DNA of 64,000 nucleotides from assembly GCF_000234805.1 (NCBI RefSeq), contig NC_016645.1, positions 1,154,391 to 1,218,390 of the forward strand. Reading direction: 5' to 3'. Below the pieces are notes generated by a model. That model was not told where the DNA came from and searched no databases. It saw only the letters and a program-made list of their open reading frames with translations. Position 1 is the first letter of the stretch, and the number at the start of each line of letters is the position of its first letter. Source of the stretch: Pyrobaculum ferrireducens (GTDB taxonomy: Archaea > Thermoproteota > Thermoprotei > Thermoproteales > Thermoproteaceae). The position numbers and the translations under genes were made by a program. Below, one piece after another: positions 1 through 8,298 of this stretch.

Positions 1-435
1 ACCCGCGTGGAAAAGCCTCACCCCACCCCACTCCACGAGATAGGCAACCCTCCCGTCCTCCTTCGGGTGGAAAACCACCCCCCGCGCCGGGTCTCTAAAC
101 TTGTTGAGGTTGTAGGCAGGAAAGGCGGTGATCCTCACAGGACCCACCTCCCTCGACTCCCCCGGCGAAATCTCTAAAATATTCTTCGCCGCCTTTGAGA
201 CACAAGGCTTGGCAATTCTAGGCGCCACCACCACGGTAGACGGCTTGAGAACCCTCTGGATAGACGGCGGGTCGCAGTGGTCAAAATGTTCGTGCGTCAC
301 CAGGATAACATCAGCCCTGGGCTCCCCCACCTGGAGCTGGTAGGGATCGATATACAACACCGCCCCCTCACCCACCACCCTAAAGGAGTCGTGACCAAGC
401 CAAGATATGGAGAGGCCACGGTAGGTAAAAGGCAT
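1..435 (-). CDS. MBL-fold metal-dependent hydrolase, UPF0173-like (3' end outside window)
   Basis: Seen: the minus-strand frame from an ATG at 433-435 reads into a metallo-beta-lactamase fold, with WLGHDSFRV near the N-terminus and the zinc motif THEHFDH about residues 44-50. The C-terminal half lies beyond the left edge. Known: this N-terminal layout (LGHDSF, then HEHFDH) is typical of the UPF0173 hydrolases related to UlaG/YtnP, whose substrates are mostly unknown. Start choice: a TATA-like stretch (TATATAAAATA, around 450-464, minus strand) lies about 25 nt before the ATG, which fits a leaderless transcript. It is transcribed in the same direction as the CC1 gene next to it but has its own promoter. 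Substrate cannot be inferred. Confidence 0.85.
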   Translation of the reverse strand, partial: MPFTYRGLSISWLGHDSFRVVGEGAVLYIDPYQLQVGEPRADVILVTHEHFDHCDPPSIQRVLKPSTVVVAPRIAKPCVSKAAKNILEISPGESREVGPVRITAFPAYNLNKFRDPARGVVFHPKEDGRVAYLVEWGGVRLFHAG

Positions 436-476
436 GAAAAAAATTTTGAGTTATTTTATATAGTTTACCCCTCGCC

Positions 477-650
477 CTACTTCTTCTTGCCTAGTAGTCT
501 GTATACTTTGATGCCGGTGTATGGGGATTTGGCTACTGCAAACATCATCGGCCCCCTCGCTGTCTGCTTCTCCACAACCTCGTAGTTATCCGTCTCAAAC
601 GCCTGCTTCGCCTTAATGTCATAGAACTTCAACTTCTGCTTCTTGCTCAT
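477..650 (-). CDS. CC1-type crenarchaeal chromatin/DNA-binding protein
   Basis: A 57-residue, lysine-rich basic protein running from MSKKQKLKFYDIKAKQAF to a KKK C-terminus. I recognise it as the CC1 family described from Thermoproteus and Pyrobaculum, a small monomeric protein that binds single- and double-stranded DNA. Its likely role is coating or compacting the chromosome alongside Alba; Thermoproteales lack Sul7d. An in-frame ATG lies seven codons upstream, but the internal ATG at 650 is preferred: a TTTAAATA element centred near 676 sits 26 nt upstream, and the homologous N-terminus begins MxKKQKLKFYD. It is monocistronic, with HtpX divergent on the other side. Confidence 0.85.
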   Translation of the reverse strand: MSKKQKLKFYDIKAKQAFETDNYEVVEKQTARGPMMFAVAKSPYTGIKVYRLLGKKK

Positions 651-745
651 GAAACGGGGAAACGCCCACATATTTAAACGGAACGATTAAAATAACCGCC
701 ACCCAGCCGGGGAAAACATATATATATAACTAATACAATTATGAC

Positions 746-1762
746 ATGGAGCTGTGGCTGTTGGCGGCGCTGTATATAGCGTCGCTGGCGGCCTCTATAT
801 ACCTTGTCCCCCGCTTCGCCGGATCGCCCAGGTGGAGACACGTCTTCTACGGCTCCATGGCCTTGATAGTGGCCGCCATAGCGCTCGCCGGCTTAGCAGT
901 CGTGGCGCCTCTCTTGTTCCCAGTGGTGTGGCTCACGCAAGCGCTCCTCGGGATTAGGGACTACCTAGTGGCCTTCGCCGTGCTGGCGGTCGCCTCGGCC
1001 TTCGTCATGTACATGGCCTCCCCCCACCTCATCAACATGTTCTTCTCCCCACGCCCAGATCCAGAGCTCCAGAGAATAGTCGACGCGGTCTCCGCGAGGC
1101 TCGGCGGCAAGGTGAAGGCCAAGGCCGTGGTCGTCGAGGGGCCGCCCAACGCCTTCGCCTACGGCAACTTCCACACCAGCAGATACGTGGCGGTCACAAC
1201 CGGCCTCCTGGAGACAGCCAGCCGCGACGAGCTCGAGGCCGTGGTAGGCCACGAACTCGGCCACCACATAAACAAAGACACCCCCATAATGTCGGCAGTT
1301 GGAATACTGCCCTCCCTAGCCTACTACACCGGCATAGCCTCCATAATACTGGGCCTCGCCTACAGAGGAAGACACACGCCCTTAGCCCTAGCCTATGGCG
1401 TCGTCATGATAGTGGTGTCCTTCGTAGTGCAGCTACTAGTCCTCTCCTTCAGCAGGCTGAGGGAGTACTACGCAGACATGCACGGAGCCAAAGCCGCCGG
1501 CAAGGAGGCCATGATGCGCGCCCTAGCCAAGATACACAAATACTACAGCCAAAACCCAGACGCCCTCAAAAAATCCCTAAAAACCACCGGCTTCAAAGCA
1601 CTCTTCATATACGCCCTCGTAAACGCCGCCGCAAACCCACTAATAGACATAACCCCCGACGAGGTGAAACATCTAATGAAACAGCCAACCTCACTCCTAG
1701 AGGAAATACTATCGTCACACCCACCAATACCCAAGAGACTGAACGTACTCGAAAAAATCTAG
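746..1762 (+). CDS. htpX: Membrane zinc metalloprotease HtpX (M48 family)
   Basis: A 338-residue integral membrane protease. Two or three hydrophobic segments fill residues 1-90. The zinc-binding helix HELGHH lies near residue 169, with further hydrophobic segments at about 185-235. The third zinc ligand is expected in the REYYADMHGAK region (about 243-253), where E/D residues follow the M48 pattern. Known: HtpX/Ste24-type enzymes degrade damaged or misfolded membrane proteins. The promoter is an obvious TATATATATAA run around 720-730 just upstream of the ATG; an out-of-frame ATG at 740 is ignored. Length is close to archaeal HtpX. It stands alone, 60 bp before the RadA-family gene. Confidence 0.93.
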   Translation: MELWLLAALYIASLAASIYLVPRFAGSPRWRHVFYGSMALIVAAIALAGLAVVAPLLFPVVWLTQALLGIRDYLVAFAVLAVASAFVMYMASPHLINMFFSPRPDPELQRIVDAVSARLGGKVKAKAVVVEGPPNAFAYGNFHTSRYVAVTTGLLETASRDELEAVVGHELGHHINKDTPIMSAVGILPSLAYYTGIASIILGLAYRGRHTPLALAYGVVMIVVSFVVQLLVLSFSRLREYYADMHGAKAAGKEAMMRALAKIHKYYSQNPDALKKSLKTTGFKALFIYALVNAAANPLIDITPDEVKHLMKQPTSLLEEILSSHPPIPKRLNVLEKI

Positions 1763-1821
1763 CCCCCCCCCGCGTCCCTCCCCCCGGCCCAACGTTTATT
1801 AAGAAGTGGGGGAGGAGGGAT

Positions 1822-2757
1822 GTGTCTAAGAGGAGAGACGACCTCTCCGCGCTGGAGGGGGTCGGGCCCAAAACTCTGGAGAAGCTGAGGGAGCTGGGGG
1901 TGACGTCGGTGGAGCACCTCGCCGAGTTCACCGTAGAGGAGCTGGTGGAGGCTGGGATAGAGTACGACAGAGCCGTCAAAATACTGCAGCAAGCCCTCCA
2001 GAGGGTGGGCGGCGCCAGGCCCGTCACACTGAGAGAAATCAGGCAGAGACAGGTCAGGGCCTTCAAGACGGGGCTCTCCGACTTCGACGAGAAGACCCCC
2101 TGGCGCGGGGTCAGGGAGGCCTTTATATATGAATTCGCCGGGGAGTACGGCGCGGGGAAGAGCATGTTCGCCCACCAGCTCTCAGTCGCCGCGCTTAAGG
2201 AGGGCTTCACTGAGAAGGTGGTCTACATAGACACGGAGGGCACCTTCAACGACAGGCTGGTGGAGGCCGTGGCTAGGAGATTCGGCGTCGACGTGGAGAA
2301 GGTGGGGGACGCGCTGTATGTATACCAGCCGGCCAACGTCGTCCAGCTGGAGCAGATAGTGAAGTTCGACCTGCCGAGGCACATCAACGAGGGTTGCAGA
2401 CTCGTCGTAATAGACACAATAACCGCCCTCTACCGCGCCGAGTTCGTGGGCAGAGAGCACCTAGCCGCCAGGCAGCAGAGAATACACTACCTCGTCGACT
2501 GGTTGAGGAGACACGCCAGGACCTTCGGCTTGACGACAGTCCTCACAAACCAGGTGATGGACGTCCCCGAGATATTCGCCGCCGGCGCCAAGAGGCCGGC
2601 CGGCGGCAACGTGCTGGCGCACGCAGTAAACGCCAGGTTCATGATGTCGAGGCCGAACAAACAGAAGCCGGAGGGCCACATGTGGCCCCTAGACGTGCCC
2701 GGCATGCCCCCCGACGTCAGGATAGAGTACAGGCTGACAGACGCCGGGCTTGAATGA
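1822..2757 (+). CDS. radA: RadA/Rad51-family recombinase (divergent RadA)
   Basis: A 311-residue protein with the RadA architecture. Residues 8-60 form a helix-hairpin-helix domain (LEGVGPKTLEKL). The RecA-fold ATPase has Walker A GEYGAGKS at 107-114, a VYIDTEGTF strand-loop at 134-142, Walker B LVVIDT at 194-199, and an L2-like loop before GGNVLAHAVNARF at 261-273. It differs from textbook archaeal RadA: GEYGAGKS replaces GEFGSGKTQ, and the usual LLGGG segment is replaced by KTPWRG. It could therefore be the main RadA of this lineage or a RadA paralogue with a repair or mediator role. The start is GTG with GGAGG just upstream. The stop overlaps the next start as ATGA, so the serine hydrolase downstream is probably co-translated. 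Confidence 0.85.
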   Translation: MSKRRDDLSALEGVGPKTLEKLRELGVTSVEHLAEFTVEELVEAGIEYDRAVKILQQALQRVGGARPVTLREIRQRQVRAFKTGLSDFDEKTPWRGVREAFIYEFAGEYGAGKSMFAHQLSVAALKEGFTEKVVYIDTEGTFNDRLVEAVARRFGVDVEKVGDALYVYQPANVVQLEQIVKFDLPRHINEGCRLVVIDTITALYRAEFVGREHLAARQQRIHYLVDWLRRHARTFGLTTVLTNQVMDVPEIFAAGAKRPAGGNVLAHAVNARFMMSRPNKQKPEGHMWPLDVPGMPPDVRIEYRLTDAGLE

Positions 2758-4109
2758 AGAGCCTCGAGTCCTTTATACTCGACAAGATGGCAGCCACAAA
2801 ACTACCCAGCGTCGCCTTTGCCATCGTCAAAGGGGGCGAAGCCGCCTACATAAACGCCCTGGGGTTTAGAGACCTCGAGCGGGGCCTACCCGCAACGCCA
2901 GCCACGATATACGGCATAGGGTCCATAACCAAATCCTTCACAGCCCTCTGCATACTAAAACTCGCAGAGGAGGGCAGACTCAGCCTAGACGACGAGGTGG
3001 AGAAATACGTCCCGGTGAAGCTGAGGCCCCGAGGAGAGACAGTCCGCATACGCCACCTTCTCACCCACACCTCCGGACTCCCCGCGCTGGGATACGCCGA
3101 GGCCTATATCGACGGCCTCCTCTGCGCCGGTGGGGCGTGGATGCCCGCGGCGAAGCCCCAGGACATCATCCCCTTCCTAGAGGGGAGCGATGAGTGGACA
3201 GTGGCCAAGCCGGGGGAGAGGTTTTTCTACCTAAACGAGGGCTACGTCCTGCTAGGCATGGTGGTTGAGAAGGTCACCGGCTCGCCCTACTGGGACTGCG
3301 TGAAAAACAACATACTAAAGCCGCTGGGCATGACAAGGACCCGTCCAGCCACAGAGGAGGTGCTCAAAGACGCAGACGTGGCCAAGCCCTACTACCCAGA
3401 TCCAGAGAGGGGAGTCCCCACGCCTGGCAGAATACCCCTCGGCATAACCTCGGACGGCGGGTTGATGAGTAGCGCCGCGGACATGGCGAAGTACGTCTCA
3501 ATGCTGATAAACAGAGGCGTCTACAACGGCGTGGAGATCATAAGCAGAAGAGCAATAGAGGAGGCAGAGAAGGGCCGCGTAGACACGCCCTGGAAGTTGC
3601 TAGGAGACGAGAAATACGGCTACGGCCTCGTGACCAGCACAAACTTCCTAGGAAGGAGGCTGGTGGCCCACGGAGGCAACGTACTAGTCTACACAGCCTA
3701 CATGGCCTACCTGCCCGAGGAGAAGCTGGGAGTCGCCATCCTAGCGAACTCAAGCGGGTACCCCACGTCCTACATAGCCCTGTACGCCCTCGCCCAGGCC
3801 CTAGGCAGAGACCCAGAAAGAGAGCTGCCATTCCTCCTAAGAGAGAAGGTGATGAAGAAGCTGGAGGGCACTTACAGAGGCTACAGAGGCACAGTCACCT
3901 ACACCGTCAAGGCCAAGGGCGACTACCTAATAGTCAGAGGCAGGTGGGGAGAAGAGCTCTACCTACTCCCCGAGGAAGTCGGAGAGAACTACGCCAAGTT
4001 CCAAACCTACACACGCGGCTACAAGACCGCGGTGGAGTTCCACATAGAAAAAGACAAAGTAAAGATGCTCCTCGAGAGGTACCTACTCGTAAAAACAGAA
4101 GCCGCGTAG
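2754..4109 (+). CDS. Serine hydrolase, class C beta-lactamase/DD-peptidase fold
   Basis: A 451-residue protein of the beta-lactamase (PF00144) fold. The nucleophile motif SITK is at residues 57-60 (Ser57, Lys60), the Y-x-N motif is in FFYLNEGY at about 159, and the third motif is HGG near 308 in the VAHGGNV segment. A C-terminal beta-rich domain of about 100 residues follows, as in archaeal Pab87-like peptidases. Archaea lack murein, so penicillin-type activity is unlikely; known archaeal relatives are D-amino-acid peptidases or esterases. There is no signal peptide, so a cytoplasmic location is inferred. Its ATG overlaps the radA stop by four bases, a curious coupling with no clear functional link. 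Confidence 0.9.
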   Translation: MKSLESFILDKMAATKLPSVAFAIVKGGEAAYINALGFRDLERGLPATPATIYGIGSITKSFTALCILKLAEEGRLSLDDEVEKYVPVKLRPRGETVRIRHLLTHTSGLPALGYAEAYIDGLLCAGGAWMPAAKPQDIIPFLEGSDEWTVAKPGERFFYLNEGYVLLGMVVEKVTGSPYWDCVKNNILKPLGMTRTRPATEEVLKDADVAKPYYPDPERGVPTPGRIPLGITSDGGLMSSAADMAKYVSMLINRGVYNGVEIISRRAIEEAEKGRVDTPWKLLGDEKYGYGLVTSTNFLGRRLVAHGGNVLVYTAYMAYLPEEKLGVAILANSSGYPTSYIALYALAQALGRDPERELPFLLREKVMKKLEGTYRGYRGTVTYTVKAKGDYLIVRGRWGEELYLLPEEVGENYAKFQTYTRGYKTAVEFHIEKDKVKMLLERYLLVKTEAA

Positions 4110-4161
4110 CCCCCGGCGGCGGCAGGAAAACTTTAAAAACAAGAAAACACAAAGACACACC

Positions 4162-4251
4162 GGGGCCGTAGCTCAGCCAGGCAGAGCGGCGGGCTCCAGA
4201 CCCGTAGACCCCAAGGGGCGGAAGGCGGGGGTTCAAATCCCTCCGGCCCCA
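4162..4251 (+). tRNA. tRNA-Trp (CCA), with a probable intron in the variable region
   Basis: Acceptor GGGGCCG pairs with CGGCCCC. The D arm is GCTC/GAGC, the anticodon stem GCGGG/CCCGT closes the loop CTCCAGA (anticodon CCA), and the T arm is GGGGG TTCAAAT CCCTC with discriminator A. CCA is encoded at 4252-4254. Between the anticodon stem and T arm there are 21 nt where 5 are expected, so about 16 nt (CCCC..GGGG hairpin, around 4208-4223) must be removed. This suggests a noncanonical variable-loop intron, a feature known in Thermoproteales. Exact splice sites were not resolved. A CTTTAAAAAC promoter lies around 4130-4140. A class II tRNA was considered, but the CTCCAGA loop fits Trp only. Confidence 0.85.
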
Positions 4252-4389
4252 CCAATCCTCTCCACCAAAACCCACAGACAACTACGGCGACGCCTTAACA
4301 TCCACCACCCAGACGCCGCGGGGGCGCCACGCGTCCGATCTCCCGCACCGACCCACCGGCCATGGGCGGTGCAGAAGGCGGCGATTTTA

Positions 4390-4402
4390 CCCCCCCCCCC
4401 CC
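4390..4402 (+). repeat. Homopolymer tract C13
   Basis: An uninterrupted run of 13 C in the non-coding spacer between tRNA-Trp and tRNA-Arg. Runs of this size are rare by chance. In Pyrobaculum aerophilum, long G/C runs are known to be polymorphic in length. No gene would be affected here. Confidence 0.9.
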
Positions 4403-4486
4403 GCCGTTTTCAGTCCAGAGGGGGCCGCCGCACGGCTCCACGCGGCGCGGAGAAAACACTTAAAAACACACCAGGGATATGTAAAG

Positions 4487-4575
4487 GGGCCCGTAGCTCA
4501 GTCAGGACAGAGCGGCGGCCTCCGGAGCGCGGCGGAGAGAGCCGTAGGACGTGGGTTCAAATCCCACCGGGCCCG
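4487..4575 (+). tRNA. tRNA-Arg (CCG) with a 14-nt intron
   Basis: Acceptor GGGCCCG pairs with CGGGCCC, discriminator G, CCA encoded at 4576-4578. The D arm is GCTC/GAGC, the T arm GTGGG TTCAAAT CCCAC. The anticodon stem GCGGC pairs with GCCGT, and the loop CTCCGGA gives anticodon CCG. Fourteen extra bases sit at the canonical 37/38 position and contain a short hairpin, fitting a bulge-helix-bulge intron. The promoter is CACTTAAAAAC around 4457-4467. Confidence 0.9.
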
Positions 4576-4732
4576 CCAGTGAGGCGATTCTCACGGCGAA
4601 TTCCACGGCGGGGCAGACCTCCTCACGGCGCCGGTGTCGCACAAGCGAGGCCGCCTCGCCGCCGAGGACGCGCCTACGGTGCACCTCGGCGTGTATAAAG
4701 TAATATTTAAAAACACGAGCCAAAACAAGCAC

Positions 4733-4843
4733 ATGGCTGAGGAAATTAAGAACCAAAACAATCAACAACAAGACAAAAAAGGGCTGAAGGTAGTGAAGAC
4801 ATACGAAACAGTGAGAGTGGTAATGGCAATGGGGATTCTATAG
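4733..4843 (+). CDS. Small protein of 36 residues, unknown
   Basis: The frame begins MAEEIKNQNNQQQDKKG and ends VVKTYETVRVVMAMGIL: a polar, glutamine/asparagine-rich head and a beta-like hydrophobic tail. It is not a family I recognise. Support for it being real: a strong TATA stretch (TAATATTTAAAAAC, around 4701-4714) lies about 25 nt before this ATG, and the composition is unlike a random GC-rich frame. A longer reading frame extends upstream to 4634 but would cross the promoter. It could be a nucleic-acid-binding small protein, but that is speculation. Confidence 0.5.
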   Translation: MAEEIKNQNNQQQDKKGLKVVKTYETVRVVMAMGIL

Positions 4844-4899
4844 GCAGAGACACGTCGGCTGAGGCCCAGACGCCCCGACCCCTGCGGGGACGCGCCGCG

Positions 4900-5365
4900 C
4901 GTAGCGGGCCCTACCGCCCCAGCAAGCTGGCGAGCTCTTGTCTAAAGTAGTGGGCTAGGTGTTTCACACAGCCACTCCACCACACCTGCAGAAACCCCCT
5001 CGGTAGACGCCGCATAGAGCGCCCTTTTTAGCGCCTCCCTCAGCTCAGCGACGGCGCGGCTGGATAGACTTCGACGAGCCTAAGGCCGGCGTGGCGATCC
5101 CCATAGGCGGGAAGGTCAGCAACACGGGTTCGGTCCATGACCCTCGACGCAGGTGATAACAGCAACCCCGCGATGCCCCCCGAGTACATGGGGACAGTCG
5201 ACGTGGTCAAGAGGATCATAGACGTCTGGCGCGCCGACGCCAGGCCAGGCGAGAGGACAGGGGACTGGCTCCACAAGGGGTCGAGGAGTTCTACAGGAGG
5301 TTGAACATACCGATCACCAGATAGAACCAGCCGCCTAGAATAGACGGCGTAAGGCAGTTCTTCCA
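4900..5365. pseudogene. Two decayed gene remnants (one possibly sulfite-reductase-like)
   Basis: No intact gene is present. On the minus strand (about 4915-5050) the pieces LREALKRALYAASTEG, then VVEW and HYFRQELASLLG in another frame, look like the C-terminus of a helical protein broken by a frameshift. On the plus strand (about 5065-5335), interrupted frames read AGVAIPIGGKVSNTGS, then YMGTVDVVKRIIDVWRADA, RPGERTGDWLHKG and EFYRRLNIPIT. The last three resemble the C-terminal end of siroheme sulfite/nitrite reductases (a VVKRIIDxW...ER.G-type segment), a family Pyrobaculum is known to carry. That assignment is tentative. Both remnants sit immediately before the FmdA-type gene. Confidence 0.35.
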
Positions 5366-5407
5366 AAAAGCTTAGGCCAATTTTTAAATATGGAATTATT
5401 TAATTCT

Positions 5408-6508
5408 ATGGTAGTAAGGATCTCCATATCCAGGAATAGGAGGTGCTCCGATGAAGAAGATATCTGCCACAACAGATGGCACCCCGACATAAAGCCAGCA
5501 GCCGAGGTCGAGCCGGGCGAGGAAGTCGTGTTGGAGACCAGAGATGCATTCGACGGACAAATAACCGACGCCCCCAGCGTCGACGATGTGGTCAGAGCAG
5601 ATCTCGGCGTCGTACATCCACTGACAGGCCCCATATATGTAAAAGGCGCCGAGCCCGGCGATGTGTTGGCCGTCCACATATTGGACATAACGCCGGACGA
5701 GTTCGGCTTCACCGTCAACGTGCCCGGCTTCGGATTCCTCAGAGACGTCTTTAGGGATCCCTACAAGATAAGGTGGAGGATATCGGGCTTCTACGCCGAG
5801 TCCCCCGACCTGCCCAACGTGAGGGTGCCCGGGGCCCCCTTTATGGGCACCATCGGCGTGGCGCCGTCCCGCGAGCTCTTGACCAAATGGAGATCTAGAG
5901 AGGACGAGGTTGCGAAGAAGGGCGGCTACGTGTTGCCGCCAGACCCTAGGGGCGCGGTGCCGAGGAGGGAGCCCATAGCGTCAGAAGGCCTGCGGACGAT
6001 ACCGCCTAGGGAGAACGGCGGCAACCTAGACATCAAAGACCTAGCCCCTGGCTCTATCCTCTACCTGCCAGTATTCGTAAAAGGCGCCCTCTTCTCGGCC
6101 GGCGACGCCCACTTCGCACAGGGCAACGGCGAGGTGTGCGGCACGGCGATAGAAATGAGGGCCTCTCTCAGGGTCAAATTCGAGGTGGTGAAAGACGGCA
6201 TGAGGAGGCTGGGCGTGACACGCCCAGTCTTCAAGCCATCCCCCCTCGTGGAGAGATTCCGAAACTACTTCTGCCTAGGCGGCTTTAACTTCCACAACGC
6301 CGAAGACGCCACCCAGGCCGCCCGCGACGCAGTGCTCAACATGGTATCCGTGCTTGAAGGCGTCGGCTTAAATAGGTACCAGGCATATCTGCTGTTCAGC
6401 GTCGTGGGCGACTTGAAGCTCAGCCAAGTAGTCGACGTGCCCAACTACACAGTGTCGTCGTGCCTGCCCCTAGACGTGTTCACCAAGCCGATACAGCTAC
6501 CCGTGTAA
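5408..6508 (+). CDS. Acetamidase/formamidase family hydrolase (FmdA/AmdA)
   Basis: A 366-residue protein of the FmdA/AmdA family (PF03069), which hydrolyses short-chain amides to acid plus ammonia. Recognisable blocks are HNRWHPDIKP and VEPGEEVVLETRDAFDGQ near the N-terminus, GPIYVKGAEPGDVLAVHI, PGAPFMGTIGVAP, and the conserved ENGGNLDIKDL and GDAHFAQGNGEVCGTAIE segments that line the active site. An in-frame ATG at 5390 lies inside the TATA element (TTTTTAAATA, 5381-5390), so the ATG at 5408 is the better leaderless start. It is monocistronic. The actual amide substrate cannot be read from the sequence. Confidence 0.9.
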   Translation: MVVRISISRNRRCSDEEDICHNRWHPDIKPAAEVEPGEEVVLETRDAFDGQITDAPSVDDVVRADLGVVHPLTGPIYVKGAEPGDVLAVHILDITPDEFGFTVNVPGFGFLRDVFRDPYKIRWRISGFYAESPDLPNVRVPGAPFMGTIGVAPSRELLTKWRSREDEVAKKGGYVLPPDPRGAVPRREPIASEGLRTIPPRENGGNLDIKDLAPGSILYLPVFVKGALFSAGDAHFAQGNGEVCGTAIEMRASLRVKFEVVKDGMRRLGVTRPVFKPSPLVERFRNYFCLGGFNFHNAEDATQAARDAVLNMVSVLEGVGLNRYQAYLLFSVVGDLKLSQVVDVPNYTVSSCLPLDVFTKPIQLPV

Positions 6509-6584
6509 TCGACCCAACCAACTTAATACCTTTTCCCCACGAGATACATAGAGCGAGGCGTTTCCAGTAGCTTGGCTCCACTGC

Positions 6585-6738
6585 TACTGGGGCTATTCTC
6601 GGTCCAGGACTCGCCGAGTTCCTAAAATAGTTGAGGAAGGCACCCGACATACCACAACTCACGAGAGAAGCCCTATACACAAAGCTAGCCGCCGCCTGCC
6701 TGGAAGACGACGGGGGATGCAGGCTCCACCCCACCCTG
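6585..6738 (+). pseudogene. Fragment of a HerA-like ATPase gene (copy of part of 14841-16116)
   Basis: About 150 bp translate to LGPGLAEFLK, a stop, then APDIPQLTREALYTKLAAAC and DDGGCRLHPTL. The intact relative at about 15550-15686 gives GAGLAEFLKELREAPDIPQ followed by TREVLYTKLAAAC and DGGCRPHPAL. The nucleotides also match over most of the length. Only this internal piece exists here, with no Walker A region upstream, so it is a duplicated, decayed fragment. Its right end meets the C-terminus of the PaREP1 remnant on the other strand. Confidence 0.8.
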
Positions 6739-7217
6739 TACTTCACAGCCTCGACCCTCACCACAAGCTCCCTCAATAACAAAACCACATCCCTCGCCGC
6801 CTCACCTCTTGTGCGGTATTTTGAGAGAGCCATGTCGGGGTCGGGGCCGTGGTACTGGTAGTCGTGGAGGTTAAGAGCCAGGGCGGTGCCGAGAGCGATC
6901 CTGGCATGTCCAACCTCCTCAAGCATCTGCGACAGCGCCTTCATACGGCCCGTGGGCACGCGGGGCACGGCGACCGCCTCCAGCCACCTCTCCTCCTCCG
7001 TCTTGGCAACAGATTTCAACTTGTCTAGCTCCAGCCTGAGGAGAGCCGCCATGAGGGCCCTCCAGGCTTGAAAGGCCTTTCCCGCGGTGTTTCTAACGAG
7101 GCCGCGGCGGAGGAACTCCAGAGCCAGCGGCCTCCACAAGCGTCTCAAGCAGACACGCCGAGACGTAGTCCTCGGCGGATGGCTTTGGTAGAGGCCTCTC
7201 CAAGACCCGTCCACGTC
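6731..7217 (-). pseudogene. PaREP1-family protein, N-terminal frameshift
   Basis: The minus strand encodes most of a PaREP1-family protein, a Pyrobaculum paralogous family of short helical proteins. Diagnostic pieces are LVRNTAGKAFQAWRALMAAL, LDKLKSVAKTEEER, VPRVPTGRMKALSQMLEEVG and HDYQYHGPDPDMALSKYR. The N-terminal part (RPLPKPSAEDYVSACL) is present but in a different frame, so a frameshift lies near 7118-7130; no in-frame start precedes it. The C-terminus ends near YRVGW, where the frame runs into the antisense HerA fragment. PaREP1 function is unknown; similarity to HEPN-type helical proteins has been suggested for the family. Probably inactive. Confidence 0.75.
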
Positions 7218-7251
7218 CATATGGCTGGTTTAAAATCTTCTGAGGGTGTCC

Positions 7252-7947
7252 TTAAGTTATCAACACCACTTCTCTGTTGCACCAGAGCCGTGGGAGCATC
7301 TCCCCCACCCCCCGCGACACGTACATCACAGCCTCCCCCCTCCTGTATATGCCTTGGGTGTATCCGTAGTAGCTGTTTGTAATAAGCGGGACGCCCCCCG
7401 GGAGGCAGAACTGACCCCCGTGGGTGTGGCCAGCGAGGTAGAGGCCCCCCACAGCCTGCTGGAAGGCGTCTGGCGAGTGGACGAGCACCACGTCGGCGTC
7501 TCTCACCGCGGGGTAGGTCCTCGGGTCATCCCGCCAGTCTAGGCCGTGTACCCTCAGCGGCCCCACCTGCACCCAGTCGTCTCTAAGGACGTGGACCCCC
7601 GCCTCCTCCAGCGCCCTCAGCCCCTCCCCCAGCGGGACGCGCCGCCTATCCCAGTACTCGTGGTTGCCCAGCACCGCTATCTTCGGCCCCCTCAGCGGCG
7701 CCAGCGCCTCCACCACAGCCCACGCCCCAGGCGTGTTGCGGTCGTAGATGTCGCCGCCGATTAGAAGAACGTCGTACTCCGGAAGCTCCAGCCTAGACAC
7801 GCCGTGGATATGGAGGTCAGACACGAAGACAACCCGGCGCCCAAGGCCGAGGTCAAGCCGCCTCAGCTCCACACCCACCGAAGCCGCCCCCACAGCCCCC
7901 AGCAACCCAACACCAACCACAGACCCCAGAAAAACCCTCCTATACAC
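7252..7947 (-). CDS. Metallophosphoesterase with twin-arginine signal (YkuE/LpxG-like)
   Basis: Calcineurin-type phosphoesterase with all five metal-binding blocks in order: SDLHIHG, GGDIYDR, LGNHEYWD, VHSP and AGHTHGGQ. The N-terminus YRRVFLGSVVGVGLLG is a compact twin-arginine-like signal or membrane anchor, suggesting export to the outer face of the membrane. The longest frame begins with a GTG at 7965, but that codon lies inside the TATA element (around 7966-7977). The GTG at 7947, 25 nt downstream and directly before YRR, is the better leaderless start. Related YkuE/YaeI proteins are membrane-bound phosphodiesterases. The substrate here is unknown. Confidence 0.88.
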   Translation of the reverse strand: MYRRVFLGSVVGVGLLGAVGAASVGVELRRLDLGLGRRVVFVSDLHIHGVSRLELPEYDVLLIGGDIYDRNTPGAWAVVEALAPLRGPKIAVLGNHEYWDRRRVPLGEGLRALEEAGVHVLRDDWVQVGPLRVHGLDWRDDPRTYPAVRDADVVLVHSPDAFQQAVGGLYLAGHTHGGQFCLPGGVPLITNSYYGYTQGIYRRGEAVMYVSRGVGEMLPRLWCNREVVLIT

Positions 7948-8110
7948 CCCATCCACACCCCCCACAATTTAAAAATTATGCATATTGAGCCCCTCGCAAC
8001 AACGCCAAGACACAGCCAACAAAGGGCCAGGGGCGGCCAGAACCCACAAGGCGGCGAGGAGTATACTATTCAACAACAGCGCCGCAGACGGCGCATTCAA
8101 TGGACAAACC

Positions 8111-8126
8111 GGGGAGGGCCCTCCCC
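8111..8126. repeat. Perfect 16-bp palindrome GGGGAGGGCCCTCCCC
   Basis: The two 8-base halves are exact reverse complements with no loop. It lies in intergenic DNA near the DUF3782 scrap. It could be a protein-binding site or a GC-rich leftover; nothing else supports a function. Confidence 0.6.
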
Positions 8127-8278
8127 CGGCCGTAAAAAGCCGAGGGGCGCTGGGCGCCCTGCCGCGTAAGAAAGCAGCGGCGATGGTTAGAGGAGACGTA
8201 ATACAAACGCTCCGCGAGTGCAACAGTCGAGAAGGCTGGCGGGGCGCCTCCACTCTCTATAAAAACTTGGCAACAAAG

Positions 8279-8298
8279 CGGAGATGTACGCATCTCCG
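8279..8298. repeat. 8-bp hairpin with TACG loop
   Basis: CGGAGATG and CATCTCCG flank TACG. It begins about 20 nt after a TATA-like CTATAAAAAC, so it could form the 5' end of a small RNA starting near 8285. No guide boxes or reading frame were recognised. Confidence 0.5.

Noticed and set aside
1605-2460. Minus-strand frames opposite htpX and radA
   Set aside because: Antisense shadows of two clearly conserved genes.
3934-4698. Frames running across both tRNA genes
   Set aside because: They translate tRNA sequence and the C13 run; low-complexity Arg/Pro products.
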